Shown here piece by piece: positions 41,337 to 49,659 of a stretch of 59,726 nucleotides of DNA. Position 1 is the stretch's first letter; every line of letters starts with the position of its first letter. The notes under the pieces were generated by a model that saw only the letters and a program-made list of their open reading frames with translations, was not told where the DNA came from and did not search any database. The DNA is from Streptomyces sp. MBT53. Its GTDB lineage: Bacteria > Actinomycetota > Actinomycetes > Streptomycetales > Streptomycetaceae. The stretch lies in contig NZ_JAEQAZ010000036.1 of the NCBI RefSeq assembly GCF_016654115.1, positions 1 to 59,726 on the forward strand, in the 5' to 3' direction. The position numbers and the translations under genes were made by a program.

Positions 41337-42287
41337 TCAGGACGGCAAAAGCCCGACCATCTCGCGCGCGCAGCCCCATGAGAGGGTGACGCCGCTCCCA
41401 CCATGGCCGTAGTTGTGGATCAGCGGGACCCCATCTCCGCGGACATCTGCCTCGACACGGACCTCGGAGCGCGTTGGCCGCGCTCCCACTCGGTGCGCGA
41501 CGATGGCGGCCTTCGCCAGCCGCGGATCGATCGCCGCACATCGCTCGACGATCGCTCTCGCCGCGACCGGATCCTCCCGGAGACTCGCCTCGCCGTCGAT
41601 CGCCGTGCCCCCGAGAACCACCGTTTCGCCGTGCGGGTAGATGCAGACGAGGTCCGGCGACAGACCCGTGTCCTCGGAGAAGAACTCCGTGATGCCCGGG
41701 TTCTCCACGACCACGTGCTGGCCGCGAATCGGTCGCACACCGTCATCCGCGGCGAGATCGCCGGCGCCCAGCCCGGCGCAGTTAACAACCACGGACGCGT
41801 CGTCGATCTCGTCGAGCGAACTGACGAACCGCCGCCGCATCGTGCCGCCGGCCTCCCGGAACCGCCGCAGAAGGTACTGGAGGTAGACGGGCATGTCGAT
41901 GAGGGGAACCGTAAAGCGATAGCCGCCCTCGAATCCGGCTGGCAGTTCGCCAGGAGAGCACTCACGGAAGTCGGGCAGCAAGGTGCTCCACTCCGGGGCG
42001 GACACCGCGTTTCGAGCGACCTCGACGCCGCTGACCATCCGAACGCCGCTCGCGGGGTCGCCTGACAACCCTCGAAAGACGTCGAGCGAGACAAGGCTCC
42101 ACCGCCGTACCTTCGACCACGGTTCGACCAGATATGGGCCCCACATCGCGCCCGCGGCGACCGACGTCGGGCCGGGGATCTCCGCTGCCACCAGCTCTAC
42201 GGGCAAGCCTGCTTCCAGTAGTGCCACCCCTGTGGTCAGACCCGTGACGCCTCCGCCAACAATGACGATCTTGCCGGTTGTGGTCAT
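41337..42287 (-). CDS. D-amino-acid-oxidase-type FAD oxidase
   Basis: A 316-residue flavoprotein of the DAAO/DASPO family. The FAD motif is IVIVGGGVTGLTTGVALLEA; VNCAGLGAGDLAADDGVRPI and the C-terminal HNYGHGGSGVTLSWGCA are strongly diagnostic; substrate-site Arg is probable in GARPTRSEVRVE. It oxidises D-amino acids or similar amines to imino or keto acids with H2O2. The ATG at 42287 overlaps the stop of the TPR regulator (ATGA), so the two are co-expressed, back to back with the 44240 operon. It could feed a keto acid to the pathway (inference). Confidence 0.85.
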   Translation of the reverse strand: MTTTGKIVIVGGGVTGLTTGVALLEAGLPVELVAAEIPGPTSVAAGAMWGPYLVEPWSKVRRWSLVSLDVFRGLSGDPASGVRMVSGVEVARNAVSAPEWSTLLPDFRECSPGELPAGFEGGYRFTVPLIDMPVYLQYLLRRFREAGGTMRRRFVSSLDEIDDASVVVNCAGLGAGDLAADDGVRPIRGQHVVVENPGITEFFSEDTGLSPDLVCIYPHGETVVLGGTAIDGEASLREDPVAARAIVERCAAIDPRLAKAAIVAHRVGARPTRSEVRVEADVRGDGVPLIHNYGHGGSGVTLSWGCAREMVGLLPS

Positions 42288-43744
42288 ACTCTGACCGTAT
42301 CCGGAGGTCCCGCAGCCGAACCCGCGTATTTCGCCAACTGCTCCTCAAGCTCGGGCAGGAAAGTGCCGACGTGTGGGTTTCTCTGCTTGCGGCGCAGTTC
42401 GACGGCCAGTTGCCGAAGGAGCGCGGTACTTCGCGGCGAGCGCACGGTCGCGAGCCTGGAAGCGGCCGTTCTGGCGATCTCGCAGGCACGTTCCAGTTCG
42501 CCTGAGGCGCTGTACCCCAGAGCGAGCCACGCCCCTTCGAAGAGCGCCCTGCGTTGGCTTGGATCTCCTCTCTCCACGGCATACGCTCCTGTCTCCAGAA
42601 GCGCCTCGCCCCGGCGTACGAAGCCCCGCCCGGCAGAGCGGCCTCCCTGGTGCAGGCTGGAGCGGCCCAGGCCGATCAACGAGTATCCGGCCTGACACTC
42701 CAGGTGGTTGGGAGTCAGGAAGTACATCCACCGGGGCTCGGGTGTGGTGTCCGACCGCCGCTCGATCAGCTCACGGGCCAGTTCGCTTGTCCGCTCGAAG
42801 TCCGCACCGCGGCCGGCCGTCGCATATCCGTGGGCCAGGCGCGAGAGCACCGAAGCACGCACGCCTGCCGTCCCTCCATCGCTCGCACGACGAGCAGCCT
42901 CGCCGAGGGCGATCGCGTCAGCGGGATGCTGGCGGGTAGCCGCCTGGAAGGACATGTCGGCCAGGATGTGGGCGCACAGCGCACGGTCGTTGACCTGGTG
43001 TGCGGCGCGCAGTGCGGTGACGAAGTACCGCTGGGCGAGACCGTGGTCCGCCGAGTCGAACGCCATCCAGCCGGCGAGCTGTCCGATCTCGGCCAGGGCG
43101 CGAATGAGTCGTGTGGTGGCTGTGCCCGAGTGAGCGCCTTCGTGAAGCAGGAGCCCGACCGCTCTGAACTGGGCTCCGACGTAGGGAAGATGACGAGCGC
43201 CGCCGTTCTCGTCGTCGAGGAGCTGCAGCAGGGGGAGATTCTGCTCGACCAGCGTGACGAGCGGGTCCGCATGCCCCGCGTCGGCGATTCTGGGGCTGAA
43301 CGCCCCGCGGCCGGCCGTTCCGTCCAGGTAGTGGGAAACAGCGGCGAGCAGCCCGGAGCCCGAGATGGCCAGAAAGCGGCGTCGATCGAGCAACCCACCG
43401 ATCACCCAGTCCTCCACGATGTGACCGAGCCCTTGGACGTTCCAGGAGTGTCCCAGACTCGCGTCCGCGGCTATCAACATGGGCGTATCCGCGGCTTTTC
43501 CCTGCCAGAGCTGTTCGACGGAGATGACGCGACCCAGTTCCTGCGACAGGACGTACGCCGCCATCGTCGGCAGGGGAGGACGAGGAACGCCTCCCGCGTC
43601 CCGCCAGTGGTACGGCGCGGACTCGGCGACGGTCCCCACCCCGAACACGCGGTTCAGCTTGCGCGCGAGCAGCTTGGGACTCCAGCCGAGTTCGTCCAGA
43701 CAGCCCGACAGGACCTCGTTGCGCCTCTCGGGTGCCTTCGGCAT
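42284..43744 (-). CDS. TPR-containing transcriptional regulator
   Basis: A 486-residue protein. The N-terminal ~75 residues form an HTH-like unit (SGCLDELGWSPKLLARKLNR, then APYHWRDAGGVPRPP). The rest consists of helical TPR-type repeats (TTRLIRALAEIGQLAGWMAF; RALCAHILADMSFQAATRQH; ASVLSRLAHGYATAGRGADF). This is a common streptomycete regulator layout, often beside biosynthetic operons. The ATG at 43744 (MPKAPERR) is the natural start; 43798 adds a short unrelated extension. It is divergent from the 44240 operon and is a candidate for binding the shared palindrome at 44091. Confidence 0.75.
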   Translation of the reverse strand: MPKAPERRNEVLSGCLDELGWSPKLLARKLNRVFGVGTVAESAPYHWRDAGGVPRPPLPTMAAYVLSQELGRVISVEQLWQGKAADTPMLIAADASLGHSWNVQGLGHIVEDWVIGGLLDRRRFLAISGSGLLAAVSHYLDGTAGRGAFSPRIADAGHADPLVTLVEQNLPLLQLLDDENGGARHLPYVGAQFRAVGLLLHEGAHSGTATTRLIRALAEIGQLAGWMAFDSADHGLAQRYFVTALRAAHQVNDRALCAHILADMSFQAATRQHPADAIALGEAARRASDGGTAGVRASVLSRLAHGYATAGRGADFERTSELARELIERRSDTTPEPRWMYFLTPNHLECQAGYSLIGLGRSSLHQGGRSAGRGFVRRGEALLETGAYAVERGDPSQRRALFEGAWLALGYSASGELERACEIARTAASRLATVRSPRSTALLRQLAVELRRKQRNPHVGTFLPELEEQLAKYAGSAAGPPDTVRV

Positions 43745-44239
43745 GCCGTACCACTCCTGGGTTGGCCTACTCGCGGTCCGTACCTCACACTCAGGCATTC
43801 CCAGGCTTCACCAAGATCGTGCAACACCCTTCCCAGTTGACCCAGTTGACCGATCTATCGCCTCCTCCGGACACCGGTGCGTGCGGTGTTCTGGAGGTCG
43901 GAGGGGTCACCGTTCGGGCCCCACGACCGGAGGAGCGTGTGCCGTGAGAGCTCGGGCCCGGGTACAGCGGCGCCGCAAGAACGGCCCAGGCGCGACCACT
44001 GGTGACGTGACCCGACGCCCAGACAACTTCCCCCTCAACTTGCCTTACAGGAACGGCCGTTGCTGTCAAGGATCTGTCGTCGAATTCCTACGGACACTTT
44101 GTCCGCGCCCCGCACTCTCCCAGTGGAATCGTCTCTTCACGCTCCGTTGCACGAGCTTCCGATAGACCACGCCGCTCAGACGCGATCCAGGCAACTCCCC
44201 CTGCCCTAGCCACCGCTCCCCCACTGGAGGTGTCCCCCC
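43745..44239. other. Divergent regulatory region before the operon at 44240
   Basis: No gene. It contains copy 3 of the shared palindrome (44091-44105) and an ACACCG-N7-CGGTGT dyad (43871-43889) closer to the TPR regulator. Confidence 0.5.
44091..44129 (+). promoter_or_regulatory. Shared regulon promoter, copy 3
   Basis: CGGACA-CTT-TGTCCG (44091-44105), CGC, 13 nt, AGTGGAAT (44122-44129). The 8-nt box is identical to copy 1. It lies 111 bp before the start of the eight-gene operon. Confidence 0.75.
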
Positions 44240-45595
44240 ATGGCAGCGCATCAACGCAGCTCGCAGGACGTGATTCACGTTCCGACCGGCGACGCGATCA
44301 CCCTCCAACGGCAAAGCGACACAGGGGAATTCGTCGGGCACGCCTTAGGCACGACTCAGCCGAAGATCGCCGTCGCGCTGCACGACGGCTACTACGGCTG
44401 CACGTCAGGCACGGGATTCAGCAACCGCGCGTTCCTCGAGGTACTCACACGGACATTGCCCCCGGGGCGCCTCCTGGTCATGCCCGTTCGCATCCCACGC
44501 TCCGATCCCAGCTACGACCCGGCATGGGTGGCGGAGACGGAGAGGATCGTGCGGCGGGCTGAGGCCGAGGTCGTTCCGGTGCCGGGCGGTCGCGCGGCGA
44601 CCGCTACCGTCTCGGGCTGCGAAACCCTGTGTGAGCGCGTGATGGAAGTGGCCCGGGACCGCCTTGCCCGTGCGCCCATGGCTCAACTGATCGGCCTGGA
44701 CATCCCCTTCCTTGGCCTCGGTCCGCATCAAGGCACTGACGATCCGTTCGGTCTCCTTCTCGTCCCCCGGTCAACGAGCGAACTCGCTTCACCCGAGGAC
44801 CGGCGGCGCATCCGCTGGGAGCACAGGGGGCTGGCCGGCGCGGTGAATGGCGGCGCACGGGTTGCCGCCATCTCGCACCACATGCGCGGCCACCTTGAGC
44901 AGGTCTACGACATCCCACGGCATGCCGTCGTCGACCTCCCCAACGGGTTGCTCCTGAGCGACCACGAAGACGTTCCCCCTGCTCCGCTCCCACTACCGGC
45001 CAGAGCCGGCTTCCTGCTGGCCATGGGCCGGGCGGTGGAGAGCAAGGGCTTCGAAGACCTACTGGAAGCCCTCCACCTCCTCAAGAGGCGTGGAACACGG
45101 TTGCCGCACCTTGTGCTCGCGCCCACAACGCACACGGAAGATCTCACCGACTACCAGCGGCGGCTCCAGGCGATGGTCCGTGACTACGCGATCGACGCGA
45201 CGCTTCTGTCGCGGTTCTCACCCGATTACCGTTCTTGGCTGCGCAGTCCAGCCCTCCGTGCCGTGGTGGTGCCCTCCCGTGCCGAACCGTTCGGAAGGAT
45301 CCCTCTCGAAGCATTCGTCTCAGGGGCGGCGCCGGTGGTCGCGACGCGGGCGGGCGGACTCACGGAGACCGTCGTCGACGGGCTGACCGGATTCACGGCA
45401 GAGGCCCGTGACCCCATGGGCCTCGCCCATGCGATCAGACGAGCGCTTCACATCGGTGGCCGAGAGCGTGAGCAGATGCGTGCTCGCGGCAGGGCGCTGC
45501 TCATGGCGCGGCACGACTACGAGGCAACGATCCGCTCCTACCTGTGCCAGTACACCCCTTGGGCGATGACGCTCAGCGCCGCTGAGAGGAGTTGA
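44240..45595 (+). CDS. GT4-type glycosyltransferase
   Basis: A 451-residue GT-B glycosyltransferase, predicted cytosolic. The N-terminal Rossmann half starts near PKIAVALHDGYYGCTSGTGF. The C-terminal nucleotide-sugar half has LAMGRAVESKGFEDLLEALH and the EX7E motif EPFGRIPLEAFVSGAAPVVA. It transfers a sugar from an NDP donor, with retention expected in GT4. It is first in an eight-gene operon with GGAGG before the ATG and copy 3 of the shared promoter upstream. Donor and acceptor are unknown. Confidence 0.83.
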   Translation: MAAHQRSSQDVIHVPTGDAITLQRQSDTGEFVGHALGTTQPKIAVALHDGYYGCTSGTGFSNRAFLEVLTRTLPPGRLLVMPVRIPRSDPSYDPAWVAETERIVRRAEAEVVPVPGGRAATATVSGCETLCERVMEVARDRLARAPMAQLIGLDIPFLGLGPHQGTDDPFGLLLVPRSTSELASPEDRRRIRWEHRGLAGAVNGGARVAAISHHMRGHLEQVYDIPRHAVVDLPNGLLLSDHEDVPPAPLPLPARAGFLLAMGRAVESKGFEDLLEALHLLKRRGTRLPHLVLAPTTHTEDLTDYQRRLQAMVRDYAIDATLLSRFSPDYRSWLRSPALRAVVVPSRAEPFGRIPLEAFVSGAAPVVATRAGGLTETVVDGLTGFTAEARDPMGLAHAIRRALHIGGREREQMRARGRALLMARHDYEATIRSYLCQYTPWAMTLSAAERS

Positions 45596-45597
45596 GC

Positions 45598-46590
45598 ATG
45601 ACGACCACCGCGCTGATATCGCTCAACTCGCCGTACTCCTTCTGGCAGTTCTCCAACCGGCATGCGGAACAACTACAGTCCGCGTTCCCGGACATCCGCT
45701 TCCGCATCACGACGGAGCGCGACGTCCCTGTCGAGATCCGTGCCGCTGATGTCTACTTCGGCTGGGCCTTCGACACGGAATGGCTGAAGGCCCCGACACG
45801 GCTGCGCTGGACGGCCACCCCGTCCGCAGGCGTCGACCACTGGCCGGTCGCCGCCCTCGATGCAGCGGGCATCATGCTCACGCGTGGTTACGGCTACCAC
45901 GGTCAACCGATGACAGAGCACGCGATCGGGCTGCTCCTCGGCTTCTCGCGTGGCCTGTTCGAAAGCAGCAGACTTCAGGCCCGGTCGGTCTGGTGGAAGG
46001 ACGACCTCGCCGACAGCTTCTTCGACCTGTACGGACAGACCCTCACGATCGTCGGGTGCGGCTCTGTCGGTATCCGCCTCGCCGAGGTCGCACAAGCCCT
46101 CGGCATGCACGTCATCGGCGTGCGACGCAGACCCCCTCACTCTGAACCCGGCGGGATCGAATGGTTGCCCGCGCATCGTGTTCACGAAGCACTCGCGCGC
46201 TCACGCGCCATCGTCAACCTGCTCCCCGCCACCAACGAGACGCGCGGGTTCTTCGATAAGACCGCCTTCAAGACATGCGGTCCTGGAGCGGTCTTCATCA
46301 ACCTGGGGCGGGCCAGCACCGTCGACCACGACGCGCTCCTCGACGCCCTGGACCAGGACGAACTGGCCAGCGCCGCACTCGACGTACAGCCGCACAAGCC
46401 ACCTGAGCTCGACGACCCGCTCCGCCACCATCCACGGATCGTGCTCACGCCGAAGACCGCGGTCTTCAGCCACGCGTACATGGACCAGGCGGTCGCCTTC
46501 TTCCGCGACAACCTTCGGCTTTTCCTCGCCGGCCAGCCCCTCAACGGTGCTGTAACCCCAACTCACGGAGGGCCGCATGACTCCCACTGA
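45598..46590 (+). CDS. D-2-hydroxyacid dehydrogenase homologue lacking the TPH histidine
   Basis: A 330-residue protein of the D-isomer 2-hydroxyacid dehydrogenase family. The NAD-binding motif is TIVGCGSVGIRLAEVAQALG; the catalytic Arg region is FINLGRASTVDHDALLDAL. The usual catalytic His in the TPH motif is replaced: LTPKTAVFSHAYM has Lys there, although a His follows six residues later. Activity may be changed or lost. It starts at the ATG at 45598, overlapping no gene but 2 nt after the glycosyltransferase stop. A keto/hydroxy acid step is likely in the pathway. Confidence 0.78.
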   Translation: MTTTALISLNSPYSFWQFSNRHAEQLQSAFPDIRFRITTERDVPVEIRAADVYFGWAFDTEWLKAPTRLRWTATPSAGVDHWPVAALDAAGIMLTRGYGYHGQPMTEHAIGLLLGFSRGLFESSRLQARSVWWKDDLADSFFDLYGQTLTIVGCGSVGIRLAEVAQALGMHVIGVRRRPPHSEPGGIEWLPAHRVHEALARSRAIVNLLPATNETRGFFDKTAFKTCGPGAVFINLGRASTVDHDALLDALDQDELASAALDVQPHKPPELDDPLRHHPRIVLTPKTAVFSHAYMDQAVAFFRDNLRLFLAGQPLNGAVTPTHGGPHDSH

Positions 46591-47698
46591 CCAGCAGTTG
46601 TCCAGGACCGACCTGCTGCGGCAGTTCACCGAGACCGGTCGGAACCACCCCTACCTGGCGTTCACGCTGAACTCGATCTGCAACCTCGACTGCGTCTTCT
46701 GCAAGCCGCGGTGCATGCCCGACTACGGGCACAAGGACAAGACGCTCACCGTCTCCGACTACGCGGGCATCGCGAACGAGGCCGGGCTCTGGGGCATCCG
46801 CAAAGCGCACTGCTCGGGCGGGGAGCCGACGCTGCGTGCCGACATCCTCGACATCATCGGGGCGCTCTCCGAAGGTCTGGGCGACACGGCGACCGTCGGC
46901 ATGACCAGCCACGGCAACCTGCGCCGCGGCCTGACCGTGGACACACTGCGCGACGCCGGACTCACGTACCTGAACATCAGCCTTCACAGCCTCGACCCCT
47001 CACGATCCTCCGAGATCATGGGCGGCGGCGATCCGCGCGTCTCCCGTGCCACGATCGACCGAGCACTGGAACTCGGCCTCAAGGTCAAGATCAACTGTGT
47101 GCTCCAGCGGTCCTACCTGGACGACGCCTTCGGCGTCGCCGAACTCGCCAAACAACTCCCCATCGCTGTCAGGCTGATCGAGTTGCAGCGCATAGGACCG
47201 GCGGAAGCGCTGTTCCCCACCGAGTTCGTGCCCGAAGCAGAGGTCCGCGAACGCCTCCACGCTTGGTTCGAGAAGGCCGGCGAGATCTCCCGAACCGAGC
47301 TGGGCGTGCGAAGCCCGGGACGCTACCTCCAACCGCCCGGCTGGGCCGGCTCCATCGGGTTCATCTCCAACTCCTCCTGCGCCACCTGCTCTGACGCCAA
47401 CCGCATCAAGATCACGCCCACCGGTATCGCCCGGCCATGCATCCTCCACAACCGCGACATCCCCCTGAAGCCGCACCTCGCGGACGGCACCATGGCTGAC
47501 GCCTACGCCCACCTCTTCCGCGCCATGCTCGAACGCGACGGCAACGAAGCCTGGCAGGGCTTCCACTACGTCGACTACGACCTGCGGTGGGACCGCATGG
47601 AGCGGCCGCAGGGTGTGCCGGTACTTCCCCTTCTGCCCGTGGGCAGCGGTACGGGCGGTGCCTGCTCGCTCCGCGGACCCGATGGGGAGAGCGAGTGA
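46577..47698 (+). CDS. MoaA-like radical SAM enzyme
   Basis: A 373-residue radical SAM protein with CNLDCVFC (Cys 35, 39, 42), HCSGGEPTLRADIL, and a MoaA-like C-terminal cluster site (CATCSDANRIKITPTGIARP then C). That site has three more residues between the last two Cys than MoaA, and the C terminus lacks the essential Gly-Gly of MoaA. It is therefore not the housekeeping GTP cyclase. Related enzymes rebuild nucleotides or sugars in antibiotic pathways. The ATG at 46577 follows GGAGG and lies inside the end of the dehydrogenase gene. Confidence 0.8.
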   Translation: MTPTDQQLSRTDLLRQFTETGRNHPYLAFTLNSICNLDCVFCKPRCMPDYGHKDKTLTVSDYAGIANEAGLWGIRKAHCSGGEPTLRADILDIIGALSEGLGDTATVGMTSHGNLRRGLTVDTLRDAGLTYLNISLHSLDPSRSSEIMGGGDPRVSRATIDRALELGLKVKINCVLQRSYLDDAFGVAELAKQLPIAVRLIELQRIGPAEALFPTEFVPEAEVRERLHAWFEKAGEISRTELGVRSPGRYLQPPGWAGSIGFISNSSCATCSDANRIKITPTGIARPCILHNRDIPLKPHLADGTMADAYAHLFRAMLERDGNEAWQGFHYVDYDLRWDRMERPQGVPVLPLLPVGSGTGGACSLRGPDGESE

Positions 47699-48795
47699 CC
47701 ACGACCCGCTCCACCACGTCGTACGCGCGACTCGGTGTCGTCTACGCCGATCAGCTGGCCGCCCAAGGTGTCGCGGCAGGCATGCTCACGCACAAGTGGC
47801 AGGCCGGCGACCTCATCGCACCGCACTCGGACATCGACATCCGCGTCATCCTCGACCAGGCCCCCGACTCGTGGTGGGCGTGGAACGAGCGGCTGGCCAC
47901 CGCCCATCACCAGGCGGTGCTCCTGGACCCGGCCCACAGTCGACTGCTCGAACATCCTCCTGGATTCGCCTTCACCGTCAGTGAGCTCGACCAAAACCTC
48001 GTCTCGCCGGCTGAAATCTCCACCTGGAGCCTGGCCACGGGCAACGCGACCACTCTCCAGCGGTGGAAATCCCGTGCGCAGATGATGTCGTGGACTCGTG
48101 CGGACGAGAGGTTCTATCGCGGAATCCTCGACGCACGGATCGGAGGCCGCTACCAGCTCGACAAGGACAGTACCGACAACGTCCACCACGACCTCGACGG
48201 CTACCGGAGGCACTGCGTCGCCTGGCACTACGTGGCACCGTGCTGGTTCGCGTCCGCGGCCCTCGCCACACGTACCCGCTGCCCCGGAAAATCCGCGGCC
48301 CTCAACCAGTGGCACCCCGGCGAACTCGAAGCCCATGCAGAGGAGTTCCTCCGGCTGTCCGCCGCCACCTCGGATCCGGGACCTTCTCCCACGCAGGTAC
48401 TGCGCACGGCCCATGCGACCGTGGACGCCGTGCTGCGCCGCACACCGCACCCCAGGTCATTGCCGGAAGCACCCGGGACGGACAAGGCGGCCTGGACCAC
48501 GACCGCGGGCATGCTCCGCGTACGCGTCGCACGCTGGATCTACTACCTGAACCCCCCGCCGGAGACCGTGACCGGCTATCTGATCGCTCGCGAGGAGAAG
48601 GAACTCGGTTCCGCTCGGAACACCTTGTCCCGCCTCGCCGACCGACTCTCCGGCGACGACGCGTCGCTCGTGAAGGCCATGACGGCACTGCTGCCACCAG
48701 GCCCGACCACGGCGAGCACCCTTCCCGACCTCCTCGCCCTGTGGGGTCGTCACCGCTCCGTCGTCGAAGACTTCCTCTCCGCCCACTCCACGTGA
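47695..48795 (+). CDS. Nucleotidyltransferase-domain protein
   Basis: A 366-residue protein. The N-terminal ~110 residues resemble a pol-beta-type nucleotidyltransferase (GMLTHKWQAGDLIAPHSDID then IRVILD), with a D-x-D metal site, as in aminoglycoside adenylyltransferases; the classical G-S start of the motif is not obvious. The C-terminal part is helical (GYRRHCVAWHYVAPCWFASA; TTAGMLRVRVARWIYYLNPP). It may activate or modify the product or an intermediate with AMP, or confer self-resistance. The GTG at 47695 overlaps the radical SAM stop (GTGA). Confidence 0.65.
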   Translation: MTTTRSTTSYARLGVVYADQLAAQGVAAGMLTHKWQAGDLIAPHSDIDIRVILDQAPDSWWAWNERLATAHHQAVLLDPAHSRLLEHPPGFAFTVSELDQNLVSPAEISTWSLATGNATTLQRWKSRAQMMSWTRADERFYRGILDARIGGRYQLDKDSTDNVHHDLDGYRRHCVAWHYVAPCWFASAALATRTRCPGKSAALNQWHPGELEAHAEEFLRLSAATSDPGPSPTQVLRTAHATVDAVLRRTPHPRSLPEAPGTDKAAWTTTAGMLRVRVARWIYYLNPPPETVTGYLIAREEKELGSARNTLSRLADRLSGDDASLVKAMTALLPPGPTTASTLPDLLALWGRHRSVVEDFLSAHST

Positions 48796-48811
48796 CCAAA
48801 GGGGGCTCTCC

Positions 48812-49636
48812 ATGACGTCGTCCTCCGTGCTGTCCGGTGCGCAAAGGACCCTCAAGACCGCGAAGATCAAGATCACCACCAAGTGCAACCGCCACTGCGA
48901 CTTCTGCATATTCGCCGAAGGCGGCCAGGGCGAGAACATGCCGATGGACACGTTCACCCAGGTCCTCGACCGACTTGAGCAGATCCCGTTCCGGCAGCTG
49001 CACATCAACGGCGGAGAACCCACCGTCCACCGCGACTTCAGCGGCCTCAGCGGCCTGGCTCGTGACCGTTTCCCGGACCAGGTCATGGTGCTCGGTTCCA
49101 ACGCGATCACCCTCGCCCGCAACGAGCGCCTCCTCGCGGCGACCCTCGCGTACTACGACCAGGTCCTCATCGGCTGCGACGAGGAACACGACAACTACGA
49201 CGAAGTCCGCGCCGTCATCCCCGTGCTTCGGGAGGCAGGAAAGACCGTCGTCATCAACAGCGTGCTGGAGGCCATCGCCCCGGACCGCCTCAAGCAGCTG
49301 GCCTCGCTGTGCGACGAGTACGGAGCCATCCACGTCACCAACCACGTCCACCACATCGACGTCGGCCAGCCGGCCAACGAACTCGGCGGACTCTGCGACC
49401 GCAACGTCGACCAGCACCTCATGATCGAGGTCGACGGTGACTGCTACCGGTGCTTCAACGCCATGGCCAAGAACGACAGCGAGTTCACGGTCTGGGACGA
49501 CGACTTCGCCACCAAGGTCTTCGCGCCGCGTCGCAAGCACTACGACTTCTGCCTGAAGTGCCACGAGTACAAGGACTCGGGTCTCCAGATCGTTCCCGCT
49601 CCCGCCGTCCCCGCCCGCCGCACGGCTTCTGTCTGA
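48812..49636 (+). CDS. Radical SAM enzyme 2
   Basis: A 274-residue, compact radical SAM protein. Cluster motif CNRHCDFC (Cys 25, 29, 32), HINGGEPTVHRDFSGL for SAM binding, and C-terminal Cys pairs in DGDCYRCFNAM and DFCLKCHEY that could bind an auxiliary cluster. The spacing resembles twitch/SPASM-type enzymes but is shorter than usual. Strong AAAGGGGG before the ATG. It lies between the nucleotidyltransferase and carbamoyltransferase genes; the reaction is unknown. Confidence 0.8.
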   Translation: MTSSSVLSGAQRTLKTAKIKITTKCNRHCDFCIFAEGGQGENMPMDTFTQVLDRLEQIPFRQLHINGGEPTVHRDFSGLSGLARDRFPDQVMVLGSNAITLARNERLLAATLAYYDQVLIGCDEEHDNYDEVRAVIPVLREAGKTVVINSVLEAIAPDRLKQLASLCDEYGAIHVTNHVHHIDVGQPANELGGLCDRNVDQHLMIEVDGDCYRCFNAMAKNDSEFTVWDDDFATKVFAPRRKHYDFCLKCHEYKDSGLQIVPAPAVPARRTASV

Positions 49637-49659
49637 CCACCCTCTGCCCGGAGGTCCCC

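Noticed and set aside
41117..41541. Short open frames between the radical SAM gene and the DAAO gene
   Set aside because: They are shadows or lie across the end of the DAAO gene, with no start signals.
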